From Muricea muricata (lineage: Eukaryota; Cnidaria; Anthozoa; Malacalcyonacea; Plexauridae), in the NCBI GenBank assembly GCA_963855995.1, contig OY979731.1:1203001-1267000 (forward strand): a DNA stretch of 64,000 nt, read 5' to 3'. The position numbers and the translations under genes are program-made. Below the pieces are notes generated by a model. It saw only the letters and a program-made list of their open reading frames with translations, had not been told where the DNA came from and ran no database searches. Each line of letters begins with the position of its first letter. Position 1 is the stretch's first letter. This document shows, in pieces, positions 31,701 to 45,295 of this stretch.

Positions 31701-34700
31701 GTAAAGCAGTGTTACCCTGGTCATAATATCAGCTAAAAGATAAAAATAATTATATCATGCACTACAAAAAGAGGTATATCAACTTGATTAAGCTACAATG
31801 TGCTCACTTTATCATCTTAATCACTCCAGGATGTTAATTACAGTAAAAAAATACCACATTAAGTGTAACGCAGTTTTCTAGCCAATTACTTTGAGAATGC
31901 AATAATTTCCCAATTTGTGTCAGCTATTTTTATATATTTGATTAAATCTTTCACAGGAAGTGAATCGAGTAATACCAGGTATCCCAAAAAAAGTACGCAC
32001 TTCGCTTTGATTCATAATAACTTCTAAACAAGTGGAGCTATTCGACTGAAATAACTTGTATTGGATACTGGGAAGACTAACTTAGAATTGATATATTATT
32101 TTTCTCGAAAATTCATGAAGATATTAATGTTTAAAATCAGTAGAAGATTTCTGGACGTGTCTAAAACGTGTAAAAAACATCGTATCAAATATTAAACAAA
32201 CTTTACTCCACTAAAACACGCATGCATTAATAGCAATAATTAAATGAGTGCACTTGACAATTGTTTATTATGAAACAAGAAATTATTACTAAAAAAATAA
32301 AAACAAGATTGATACTTTCGGAATAGCGTCTCGTTTTGCATGAATGCATACCTATAGCCCTTGAGCCATTATGGCATTGCGTCAAGAAGTCACGGATTTC
32401 GTTCTATATTACGGATGCCGTCACAACTGAGTTGTGAAGTTCGCTTCTGAAATATGCATTTGCTGATTGTGTGATATGTTCCAAATATCTTACTAAAGGT
32501 ACATATATTAAAAGTAAATGCAATCAATGACCACCCTGTATAAAATGGAAATAATAATACATAAATATTGATGCAACTCTCGTGAGAACAGCTCATACAA
32601 CTCTCAAGATACATTTTTGGAGCAAAACATAACAAAAATAATAACGAACATTTACAAACTTGAGTCCCTTACAAACCTTTGCAACAATTTATTGAAATAT
32701 AAGTTAGCCTTAAGCTGAGCAAACCACGATTTTAATAATTGATAAGCCAATTTTCGCTAAATTAAGACAGAATAAAAAAATACAACTGTAACATAATGAT
32801 CAAAATCTAAGTTAGACATTCCTCGATCTAATGCAGCAAGTGATTTTAGTGTAATAGCTTCACTAGTTTGGAAGTTATTATGAATCAAACCGGTGTAACT
32901 ATTTTTTCAATATTCGTTTAGACTCGTTTGGATTAACATATGGTCACTGTATTTTGCACAATGCCTTTATTTATATACAACATGGAAGTTTGAACAGTTC
33001 ACCATGTTTCCTATTTGATGTTAAGCCGGTCTATTAGTAAATTGGTGATTAGTATCTCTAAACATTTCTGCAGAATTTCACACACAAAAATATTTATATA
33101 AACGAAGAAAATCAGCAAAATGTAAAGCTTAAAACCCTGATTTTACTCTGAACCAACGGCAGCCTTTCTTTGCTTTTCCCATTGCATTGATTTGTTTAAC
33201 ATTCAAAAATAAAATTGTCGATTTTAAAGGCGTTATACACTATTTTCACTAAGTCCCATTATGCTGTGCGCGCGCTTTGTGTGGGGTAACAAATTCTGCC
33301 AACATCGTAGCAAAATGTCGTCGCTTTAAAACTGTAAAAAGCTTGAGGCTTTAGAAAGCTGAAAGAGTTGAAAGAGCTTGTTATAGCGCCAAAGCGACGA
33401 CATTTTATTTTGAGTTTACTGAGATTTGCTGCCCAAACAATGCACGCGCGCAGCATTATAGGATTTAGTGAAAATAGTCGAAATGTATTATATTTCTTGT
33501 ACGTTTGCATGGTGAATATCAAATTAAAAGTTTACAGTCGCAAACTTTTGATCCGTAAGCTCGGATCTTAAATCTTAATCAGTGCAAATAATAATGCGAC
33601 TAATTTAAATTCACACGTCCCTTAAACACACGTCCTTTTTCTCTCGAAATCATACGTATAAATTGCTTAAATTTAAAAAGAGGAGACACTGGTAGCTCTG
33701 GTAGCTATAGAAACAATAAGTCTGGAAAGCAGCCGTAACAACATGAGTAAAACTAAACCATAGTATGCATGGGTTCAAAAAGTATAAATCTACCTCGAAA
33801 TCTTCTGCCCTCTCCTCCATGCTCTATTAAGTAATGCTTGTACTGATTATCCCTGTTGATCTTACCTAAATGATAGCCTTCTTTAACAGCAGTTTCCTCA
33901 TCTTGCAATGCGGCCATGTGTTCTGGTGTTCTGATCAATTCCAAGGCAGGTTTATCTTCCGTCGCCATTCTACCAAGCGCTGTTTTTGAAGCCCATGGCA
34001 TTGCTCCATCAAACGAAATACCTCGAGGTGTAAACGAGTCATAGAACCAATTATTATCGGGGTCTGCGGACTGAAAATCATTGAGCTCTCTAATAGCCAA
34101 AGCTGGTAAAATGGTTTCTCCAAGGTTGATTACCTTCAGGTGAAGGAAGTGGCTCAATATACGAAAATACTCGATCTCCTTCCCTATGGTTTCGTCTTCA
34201 AATAAAATTGCAAATTCCAAATCTGAGAAAGGTGTTGCTTCCATACGTGCGACTGAACCAAGAGCAATGATAGCATATTTACATGGTGGTTGACCCAGCT
34301 TGGCCTCGCATTCGTTAACGAACATTGATACAAGTCCAACGTACATTTCTTGAATATCGCGGCAAACCTCGTACGTCTTCTCTGCATAGATCTAAAAATA
34401 ATAACATTCCAAAATCAAATCAGTTTCTATTGCGATTTTCTCTTTTGAAGGGTGAAAACACATAGTAGTGCTGAATGGATGTACAACTTCTACAGAAAAA
34501 CCTTAGCCCCTGGTCAAACTATGATGGTTTTCGTAACAACAGTATATGATATCACTAATCAGGCATTTGAAACGAGATGTCATAAGCAAAAATAAAACAT
34601 CTGCTTGCAAACAGCGGTCCATTATACGATTTGCATAAAATGACGCGCCAGACTCGACAGTTGATTTTGACAGCTTTGTATATACAAGACTATAAAGTAG

Positions 34701-35591
34701 GTTATGACTGTACTTCTTTGTATATTCGAGAACTATTTATGCGGAGAAATCTCGTTGTATAAACATCATTTGTACAAAAGAGCGTAAGAACTATGCAGTT
34801 AAATACGTAAGATCAAAATTTAAAACTATTTCAATTGTACAAAAGATGTGATCAAATTAGCAGTACGACATATTAATTATTAATACCTCGTCGTCTCGTT
34901 TCGTTTCACTATTCTGATCCAATCTCTTCTTAAGGCTTTCCCTTTCTCGGGCAACCCACTCCTTGTGAGAATCAATTTCGTTTCGAATCTCTTCAACACT
35001 CGTTCCACCGTCATCATCTTTTGCAAATGTCGCTAAAAATTCGCGATACGTTTCAACAATTCTTCTCAGTATTTGATCTTCGTCTATTTCATGGCGTACA
35101 TGTCTTGACCTGACGAGGGCAGCGTTGAAAAGTGCGTCGGCCTTCGTGAAATCATTGGCATTCATAGTTGTCTTTGCCTTATCCAAGTACCATTCCCCAA
35201 GTTTAACGAGTGCAAGGACTTGTTTTGATAGATCTTCGCCTGCTTCTTTGAGTGTCTCGACTATTGTCGATACATCATCCAGATGTATGTTGTCTGCAAT
35301 GTATCCAGCTTCTCGGAAATATCCGTTAGAATTCCATCCCATCTCTTCGTATTTCTTTCTTAACTTCAGTGCGACAACTAACCACATCCAATTTCTATAT
35401 GAACCACCAACCTTGGCAATACGTTTTGCTTCGTGTAAATGTTGTAAAGCTTCGTCATCTTCTCCTAATGTTTCACAGGCCAAACTTAGTTTATAAAGAT
35501 TGGCTGCATGATAAGGGGATGACGTTTTGGTGAGTGGAATCTCTTTAAAAAAGTTCACAGCTTCGGTGTAATCTTTCTTGCACTGTTCCAT
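28703..35591 (-). CDS. DUF294/GlnD-like nucleotidyltransferase fused to TPR array (1165 aa, 4 exons)
   Basis: Coding exons, in transcript order: 35591-34887, 34391-33794, 31732-30341, 29505-28703; phases agree and total 3498 nt. The start ATG (35591) has an in-frame TAA four codons upstream. Residues 1-235 are helical and TPR-like (KLSLACETLGEDDEALQHL). Residues about 236-434 form a nucleotidyltransferase domain with ALGSVARMEATPFSDLEFAI: G280-S281 and the metal-binding pair D292-x-E294, the pattern of DUF294/protein-PII uridylyltransferase N-terminal domains. Residues about 435-590 (FDTKKHFYRL, WEVISELRNQNIITES, ANEIRLKTYF) resemble the substrate-binding partner domain of DUF294 proteins. 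Residues about 660-1165 are TPRs of kinesin-light-chain spacing (KKAIECFEEALKC, EASSMLERSLKLATTLYG, AIVLYNIGTTHDKRGEF). No signal peptide or membrane helix. A perfect 48-bp in-frame duplication breaks one TPR. The substrate is unknown; transfer of a nucleotide to a protein or small molecule is an inference from the fold. Confidence 0.85.
30850..30945 (-). repeat. Perfect 48-bp in-frame tandem duplication in the NTase-TPR gene
   Basis: Positions 30850-30897 and 30898-30945 are identical. In the protein (about residues 697-728) the 16-residue segment FEEALKCSQDPFHTLT occurs twice in a row. It follows WKKAIEC at the start of helix B of a TPR, so the extra copy disrupts the normal 34-residue period. 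With no substitution between copies, it is very recent, a gene-conversion product, or an assembly artefact. Confidence 0.95.
31733..33793 (-). other. Large intron of the NTase-TPR gene
   Basis: The intron between exons 34391-33794 and 31732-30341. It is AT-rich and contains the inverted-repeat element at 33237-33482. ORFs of 60-90 codons here lie inside that element or have no splice support. Nothing else is recognised. Confidence 0.6.
33237..33482. mobile_element. MITE-like element in the NTase-TPR intron
   Basis: The left terminus is CACTATTTTCACTAAGTCCC, followed by ATTATGCTGTGCGCGCG. The right terminus is its near complement, CGCGCGCAGCATTATAGGAT then TTAGTGAAAATAGTCG. Inner blocks AAAATGTCGTCGCTTTAAAA and AAAGCGACGACATTTTATTT also pair. 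About 245 bp, non-coding. Confidence 0.7.
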
Positions 35592-35659
35592 TTTATATTT
35601 TTATGTTCGATATTCAAATATCGTGATCATATAACTCAATGGTATCAACTGGAGAACAG

Positions 35660-35825
35660 TGACTACAATTATTACAATTATTTATATATGTATGCACATA
35701 CACACACATAAATATACATACACGCATATATACACATATGTACATGCGCGTATAATAATATACATATACACTCCCAAGCATACACACAATATATATACAC
35801 ATCCGTATACATAAACACACATTCA
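35660..35825. repeat. Alternating purine-pyrimidine (TA/CA) tract in the NTase-TPR promoter
   Basis: Irregular CACACA/TATATA sequence (for example CACACACATAAATATACATA and TATATACACATATGTACATG), beginning about 70 bp upstream of the start codon on the minus strand. Tracts of this type can adopt unusual DNA structure and are often polymorphic. Short ORFs across it are low-complexity artefacts. Confidence 0.6.
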
Positions 35826-36088
35826 CCTAATTCAGATAAGGTTGACATCAACAATAGTCAAATGGCAAATGTGCAATATGCATGAGCATAAAAAAATGAT
35901 GGTAGCTAATAATATAGTTTTAAATAAGATCAACACATCAGCAGCCTTGCTGGATTATAAATGTAGTATCTATATATAATGATATCTTTTACATTCGCAT
36001 GTAAATAATCATCATTCATTTGGCATTCGATCGATCATATTGCACATTCGACTATTGTCATTGTCAACCTTAATTGAATTAGCTGTGT
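35820..36088. mobile_element. Inverted-repeat element in the NTase-TPR 5' flank
   Basis: The left arm contains TAATTCAGATAAGGTTGACA, TCAACAATAGTCAAATG and TGTGCAATATG. The right arm contains the complements CATATTGCACATTCGACTA, TTGTCATTGTCAACCTTAA and TTGAATTAG. Arms are about 65 bp and the element about 270 bp. It lies about 230 bp upstream of the start codon, so it is a probable promoter-proximal insertion. Confidence 0.65.
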
Positions 36089-36394
36089 TCTAATACACTG
36101 CAAATGTATGTGAGTATCTTCCCATTTTATATCAAGTTCCAAAAGATGTCCATGCATAAACTGCACGTTTAAATGGCGAGAGGGACGTTATTTCCCTAAC
36201 GTTTTCAGGTAATGAGCCCCAGTCTTTTGCGCATGCAACATCTGAATTTAAATGTATCTTTTAGTTGGCTAGAGCAGTTCAGGTTATGTAGCATTTGAAA
36301 TATACTTAAAAAGCGCAAAAAACGTCCGCTGCTATGAAATGATAGTAGATTTAATTCATTACGCATCTCTTGAGAAGACTTGATCAAAACTTGA

Positions 36395-36605
36395 TCCAGT
36401 CCTAAGACTTGCTCAATACTCCATCTAGTCCTAAGATTTGATCAAAACCATATCCAGTGCATGAGTTGTAAAAAAAAGCAGTTCAAAAATTTTTTTAAAC
36501 CGGTATTTACTTATTTTTTAAACTTACAATTTCAAACATAATCTGTTATAAATTAATTTCAAAATATTAATATCTCTAACATATTTAACAATTTTATTTA
36601 CAATA
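36395..36605. repeat. Block B, copy 2 (remnant resembling the NTase-TPR 3' UTR)
   Basis: Collinear with 28290-28500, including the minus-strand AATAAA context (TTTTATTTACAATAGG on the plus strand). Here there is no coding sequence on its 5' side: similarity to the gene stops at about 36610. It lies upstream of the intact gene in the same orientation, as expected for the 3' end of a second, mostly lost, tandem copy. Confidence 0.5.
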
Positions 36606-36609
36606 GGTT

Positions 36610-37820
36610 TTTTGGCATAGCGTTTACTTTAGTTATGCCTTTGGTTAAATATTGTGCCCTAATCTAATAAGTTAGTATTATATCATAGTTATTGTTACTT
36701 CTAATAGCATCTGTCTTTGAATGCGGTTATTAGCGTGCTTTGGATTACACAGGAAAAAAAATGAGTCTGCAGAACAAATGTTGATATCAACATTCTTTTA
36801 AATCAATAATCACCAATATTAAAATATATTGTTGAGCTTGAATCAGGAGTGACAATGCTGAACAATAAATACTGTTGACAACATTGAGTAATGTTGGCTG
36901 CATAACATTGTTGAATTTCTAAAGGGTAATTTCAGTGTGTATGATTCTACGCATTTACCCTTTAAAAATTATCCAACATCGAGTGAAGAAATCAAATCAC
37001 AAAATCATATTTTTTTCCACACTGTCCAATGCTGTTTTTATCAACATTGCAACAATTTTTTTCTGCGTAAAATGATTAATGTTATTGTGTACAGTGTACA
37101 AACGAACGTTTAGCTACTAAAATGTCTCTACACCATAAAATGGTTTAATATCTATATAAATTTGATGGACTCATCAAGGCAAAAAAAAGGAGCAACAAGA
37201 TTGCTAAAACGTGAAACAAAAACTGGTCTCAGTGGATGTTAATAAGTGATTATGAATGTTGCCTTATGTTTGTTTGTAAAACTATGCATTTTTTCTAGAA
37301 CATTCATTAAAACCTGTTTTTGTCCCAGCTATTTTGTTGATCATAATGCTTTACTTTTAAAGATTCTGTAAAGCCAGCGATGTAAACATTTCTGCACCAT
37401 TTTAAAAATTTGATGTACTTGTAACTGGATATTCAAGTTATTGATTTTGTTTTGAGTAGTATAAACATTAATGTCAAAAAGGACTTTTAAAACTGTAATT
37501 TTGCAGATGTACCAGTATACCGATATTTACTCTCTTACAAAGCTATAATCTCCCACTTTAGGGTGTTAATAGCCTGTAACGTTTAAACGAGTGTGCTAAA
37601 AAATGGCGGAGAAAAAATAAAAAGGGGCACGGGGAGAGCCTTGATGATCACCATCTATTTTGAATCCTAAATGAATGCCACTAATGATATCTATTCAAAA
37701 TATTTTTTCTCTCTTTAAGAGCGATCTAGTTGTGCATATTATGTACTAAATAAATTAGTTGTTCTTTTGAAAGCAGCGGATGAAGGGAAGTCTCATGGAC
37801 TTTACCACCGGTTGCAATTG
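36610..37820. other. Intergenic stretch, no gene seen
   Basis: AT-rich sequence between block B copy 2 and block A copy 2. At about 36920-37020 GAATTTCTAAAGGGTAAT and ATTTACCCTTTAAAAATTAT form an inverted pair near ATCCAACATCGAGTGAA. Related words occur at about 6155-6180 and 49725-49775, so this is probably another decayed short element. No coding support. Confidence 0.4.
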
Positions 37821-37824
37821 TTGA

Positions 37825-38280
37825 TCTTTAGATAAAAACGATGGTTTCTTTTTGCGTCGCTTCCGTGCGTGGAAATACTGGGACCAAACAAGGACTCGCG
37901 GGGTCATCACGCAAAGCTTCGTGGTGCGAAATTCTTATCTCCTTTGTTAAGTTTCAACTTTTAAATTTTCGTTCGTCATTTTCAAGGTTTAAAGTCTCTT
38001 CATTTTTGGTAAAATTCTCGTGTATTTCGTCAATACTGTTCTCCTTTTTCGATCGAGACTTCTTTAATTGACTTTGAATCGCAGAAAACGTGAAAAAAGC
38101 GAGCCAGACTTAGTCGAAGTGGTATGGCGAACTTCATTGTTGAATGAAGCTTGTTGTGAATTAGCTTTCTTTGGTTTCTCAAGCTCAATTCTGTCATACA
38201 TGGTTTATTGGAGTTTGTGCCTCTGCAGAAAAAGAAAAGGTGGTTTTACTATTTACAAATTCAAGTATTATATCAAATAA
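37825..38280 (+). repeat. Block A, copy 2
   Basis: Diverged copy of 27360-28050 in the same orientation (GTATTTCGTCAATACTGTTC, AATCGCAGAAAACGTG, AAAAGCGAGCCAGACTTAGT, AAAAGGTGGTTTTACT). See block A copy 1. Confidence 0.65.
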
Positions 38281-38435
38281 TAGTTCAATATAAAGTAACA
38301 TATGTTGTCATAGTTCCAAGACCATTGACATATTAACATGTACATTAAAACTAATTTAATGAGGCAAAAATCTCAAAAGAGATCGGTATTTGTGATTTAT
38401 ATTGCGGTAAACAATGCAGAAGATAACTACATTGT

Positions 38436-38562
38436 CAAAAGTTCATTTCAGAATTCGCAAGCCGGTTTGTAAACAAAGTCTGTGATTGGTCTCGGAACTC
38501 AAAGAAGCCAATCAAATGCTTTGTTTACAAACCGTCTTGCGAGTTCTAAAATGAACTTTTGA
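38436..38562. mobile_element. Short MITE with arms of about 45 bp
   Basis: The left arm reads CAAAAGTTCATTTCAGAATT then CGCAAGCCGGTTTGTAAACA. The right arm is the near-perfect complement (TGTTTACAAACCGTCTTGCG, AGTTCTAAAATGAACTTTTG). The centre holds TGATTGG and CCAATCA. About 127 bp in total; it would fold almost entirely into a hairpin. Confidence 0.75.
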
Positions 38563-39322
38563 ACTTCGCAACGAAAGTTGCAACGAAAAAATCTGTGGCA
38601 ACGAAGTTTGGAATATTGCAGTGAAAAGTTGGCTGAAATCGACTGTAAATCAGAATTTTCTGGTCAAGGAATTGTTTCGTGAGGACGGCAGCGAGAGGTC
38701 AATGGAGAGAAATTCTGTAAAGCTTGGTTTTAACCAGCGATTTAAACCATAGACAATCAAAAGAATGGACTGGAAACGCAAGTTAAAGCGTCAATTATTG
38801 TTGCTGACGCGACATCCGTGATACGGCCTGATATGCTATACTTTGGAACCCTGTAACTTCACTTTAAATATACTTCAGGACTTTCTATTTACATATTTTA
38901 AACAAGAACGGCAATGTCTATGGAACTATTGACTTTTAAAATTCTTTATGAATATAACAATGCTAAAACCCAACGCTGAATGTTGGCGTTCTTTTTGACT
39001 ACAGAAATGTTGCCATTGTTGTTGTTGAAAAAGGTTCACGGAAACATTAAATGGTGATTTTCCGCCTTGTTTATCTCTCTGAATAGTTCAGAATTTACTT
39101 CAGTTTGTTCTACCATAGAAGGTGTTTAAAATACGCAACACTTAATATTCTAGAATATTTACTTTGTTTTCAGAATAGATTTTACATCCTTGGGGATTCA
39201 AAACAGCGTTTACTCGTATTCCGGCGTAACAACTAAATGTTTAAAACAACTTAAACATTTTAAACGAATTTAATAGTTCAAATTGACTTTATATCAATAT
39301 CAATACTCTCGTCAATACTGAC

Positions 39323-41624
<2,302 letters not shown>

Positions 41625-44094
41625 CTAAAAACAACAGTAAAGCTGCGTTGAATTATATGCGTCGTCATTTTCACTGTGTTGTACTCTTCTATGCATAACA
41701 GTGAACTATTTTTAAACTAAACTAACTAGAATTTATACAGGATAAGTCTGTTTTGTTGCAAAGCATGATAAATCTAATGGATTAATTTTCAATTTTAAAT
41801 TATCACTTAGTGTTAAGAGGTCTCTATTTTCAAAGACTGAAGCAAGGGTAGCTTACATCTTACTGGATAGTTTTACTTAAATTGTAATCCAGCTCAAAAC
41901 GAAATACTTTTAAACCGTCTTTCATGCAAGAAACACTTGATTACTTTCAAAAGATTCATCCTCAAAGCATATTTAACTTCAAAACAATCTTTGAGAAATT
42001 CCCCGTGATTCCGATTTATTTATATGATTTCTGTCTCTCACAGTATCGAATTCCGCATTTTTTACAGTGTTGTGTTGAGCGAAATCTTTCTTCTTTCAGA
42101 AAACAAAGAAAACATTGGCGAGTAATAAATCCCCCAGCTGAAGGGCCACTTAAACTGTTGACATATTAATGTGGGAAATTGAACGTGCATTAAAGGTAAA
42201 TGTCAGTATTGATTGTTTTCAACAATTTTTTGGAATCGTGAACGGCTTTCTAGGATAACTAACACGCTTGCGAAAAGTAATCTCTGGTCCTTACTAGCGA
42301 CACAAGCACACAAGCTAAAACAAAAGGCAAAATAAAAAAATAAATTGAAGTTTGCGACATAAGCATAAGACTACAAGCATAAGCTATAAGGTAGAACAAA
42401 AGAAAATTCAACAGGGGAGGGGGGGAGAAGCTGAGAGGTGAATTGTAATATATAGACAAGCGTGAAGCAGCTCAGAGGTGAATTGTGAGGCCATAGATCG
42501 GAGGGGGGAGTAACCGCTCGTTAAAAACAGTCGGCAGGGTTAAGAAAATTGTGCTATCGCGTTTGAGAGTGCTAGTTTTATTGATTTCTCTAACATATCA
42601 AAACAAATCAATATTCATGCACATGCTCATGCATCCATCTATAACTATGTTTCTGTAAGTTTTTAGCAAAAATAACTGTTTGTTTACTTAAGAGAACGGG
42701 AAAATTCCTTCTGTAAGACATTGGCTTGTTTCTTTTTTCAGTTTTATTGCTATGCGTCGAAGTAATCTACATAATATCTCTGGTGAATAACCTATGCGCA
42801 TTTAGATTACTGTTCAATTGCACGAAAGTCTCAAATGAAACACTCAAATAAGCACTTAAAAATAATGTAGTCTCCTAATAAACTCACGTTTCTAAAAGCT
42901 TCGTAAGAATACGGAAACAGCGCTAACATGAAGGCAGTATTCCGCTCAGTAGGCGGTACAGGCATGTGACATGATTATATAATTCATTTTAGAGAGAAAA
43001 AACCGTTTGCCGGTTGCCACGTAATGTTTTAATATAACTATGTGTAATGAACACAACAACATAGCATCATTCACGATCCAAAGCGATAAGCAGAATTTGA
43101 CGTTTATAGCGCAAGCAGTTATAGTTGGTTATCACCACTGTCTTTCTATATCTCGTTTTCTATATCGTTTTAGGCAGTGAGACTCTATTCTAAATTTTTG
43201 TATGCTTTACACTGCACTTACGTTAGTTTGAGATATTTAAATACAATAATAATAAGTATGCATATGCATGGCAGTATCAAAAATAAAGATGATTCAGACA
43301 GTGTACACAAATGACACAATGTTAATTTTAAAATCAGTTGAACCATGAGCGAAGTTGACCAAACCGCGACTGTTTTATTTCAATCGCGTGCAAAGGAAAC
43401 TATTGTGAAATACTTTAATTTCTTTGTTGTGTTCAATTTAAGACAGTGCTGTTTGAATAGGGGTCCTAGCAATATCATAAATAGCCAGTCAAACGTTACA
43501 TAGTTATGAGTTCATATTCATTTTTGCCATCCAAGCGAGAAAAATAGTAAAAAGTAAAACAACAGGATTTATTTTATGAAAAATATATATCTTGGCTTCA
43601 TTGACTTAGGTGAAAAAATATTTGTGGTATTATTCAGAGTTCTACGCCGCGGGTAAGCTAGAGAATATTTTTTAGCTCGCCCGATGTTTCGTTTTGTTCA
43701 GTTTGAAAATCTTCGTGGTTGTAAAAAGCCTCTTGATACAGCCGGGGTGACATAAAAGATTTCCGGCTGTTATACAGATAAGGACAATTTTTATGTCGTG
43801 GAAGTTTCATTAAGTCTCATTACCACACCACAGGGAGGAGTTTTGGAGGCTTTTTTAACTATTAAAATGTTTGATCTTCATTTGTATACCTTATAAGCAT
43901 GAATGCTTGCAGAGCAATGAATATATTAATTTCTACTTGTTGATATATTGACAGTGTTCACACAGTTTATGCATCAGCAATGCAAAATGATACAAGTTTA
44001 TTAGCATAAAAATGGCTGAAATGCAGGGTATATTGGTTTTGGAGGAAACAGGACGTAGTTGAGATTTCTAGACCTCTGGGAAAAATAGTTTAGA

Positions 44095-44545
44095 ATGGAT
44101 AGAGATATTCAGAATAGATAAAGTTAGTCTAGTTTAGCTTTCTAGGAGCACGGGAACTATAAGAGATGATCCTTACTGGACATCTAGGAAGAACAGTTTA
44201 GAACTGATAGAGCTATCCAGTATAAATAAAGTTAGTTTAGTTTAGGTTTCCTCCTGTAGTAACACTGGATCAATAAGAGATGATCCTTACTGGACCTCTA
44301 GGAAGAACAGTTTAGAATTGATAGAGCTATCCAGTATAAATAAAGTTAGTTTAGTTTAGGTTTCCTCCTGTAGTAACACTGGGTCAATAAGAGATGATCC
44401 TTACTGGATCTCTAGGAAGAACAGTTTAGAACTGATAGAGCCATCCAGTATAAATAAAGTTAGTTTAGTTTAGGTTTCCTCCTGTAGTAACACTGGATCA
44501 ATAAGAGATGATCTTACTGGACCTCTAGGAGGAACAGTTTAATTC
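44095..44545 (-). repeat. 114-bp tandem repeat family, array 5 (inverted)
   Basis: About four units in reverse orientation (GTTTAGTTTAGGTTTCCTCC, GTAGTAACACTGGATCAATA, GGACCTCTAGGAAGAACAG). Units here match each other more closely than those at other loci, which suggests recent expansion or homogenisation. Confidence 0.88.
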
Positions 44546-44573
44546 ATGCAGTATAAATCAAATTCTTCAGTGG

Positions 44574-44795
44574 GTTGTACGAAAGGTAAACAGCGCTATC
44601 CACCGGATAGTGATTTTTTTAAACTTTTTAAACATGTTCAGTAAATGGTGAAACCCATGATTAAAGTCCAGCATTTCCGAGGTAAAGTCACTTTTTATCT
44701 CTTGCGAGTTCAATATCTCTGGTGTCATTGCTTTTTATGACTTTCTGCGGCAGTTGAAAAATCACTATCCAGTTGAAGGACAGTTTGTACGAAAA
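44574..44795. mobile_element. GGATAG-type MITE, complete copy
   Basis: The left end is GTTGTACGAAAGGTAAACAG, then CGCTATCCACCGGATAGTGA. The right end is AAAAATCACTATCCAGTTGA, then AGGACAGTTTGTACGAAAAG. The outer GTACGAAA occurs at both ends. The inner part contains GCGGCAGTTGAAAAATC and CTTGCGAGTTCAATATC, shared with copies at 26870 and 50930. It directly adjoins the 114-bp array on its left. Confidence 0.65.
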
Positions 44796-45164
44796 GTGGT
44801 CCCATGGCTATGGTTCCCACATTTATTCACAGCTGCCCTGCCCACCCTCTTTAGAGTAAAGAACGACTTTGAACGTATTTCACACAAGCTTTTATCAAAA
44901 CGATCAGGTCTGTAGATAATATGTATCCTCTCTATTAAAAGCGCAGCTGAAAGGTCTTGCGAAATCAATTAAAGCAATCTTTGTCGACTGATTACATGAC
45001 TATTACATGCATATAAAGGTTTAATTTTGTCCCAAAGCCGGAAAACCTTTGGCTTTGTAATAGAACATGCAATGGTCTTTATACATTAAAGTAATCAAAA
45101 GTAACTTTTTTCTCAATAAAGAGGAATGCAAGAAACCATTTGGAACAAAAATGCAACAAATTCC

Positions 45165-45295
45165 AACCGACTTGACCACTTAGCTCAGTTGGCAGATGAG
45201 CATTGGGCTAGCATTCCAAAGGTCGTAGGTTCCATTCCCACCGGGTCAGGCATATTTTTCAGCTTTCCCGGTGTGGATATAAACTCAGAGTAACA
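45165..45295 (+). mobile_element. tRNA-Ala-like SINE (family 2), copy 3
   Basis: The plus strand reads CTTGACCACTTAGCTCAGTT, GGCAGATGAGCATTGGGCTA, GCATTCCAAAGGTCGTAGGT and TCCATTCCCACCGGGTCAGG, then the tail GCATATTTTTCAGCTTTCCC and GTGTGGATATAAACTCAGAG. The anticodon loop CTAGCAT (AGC) is kept. The T-arm end has lost bases compared with the 16444-16519 copy. Confidence 0.7.

Noticed and set aside
42893-42960. Possible minus-strand first exon (ATG frame ending at a GTGAGT donor) for the ephrin gene
   Set aside because: It ends in phase 0 while the ephrin exon at 41624 needs a phase-2 predecessor, and it has no hydrophobic signal peptide.
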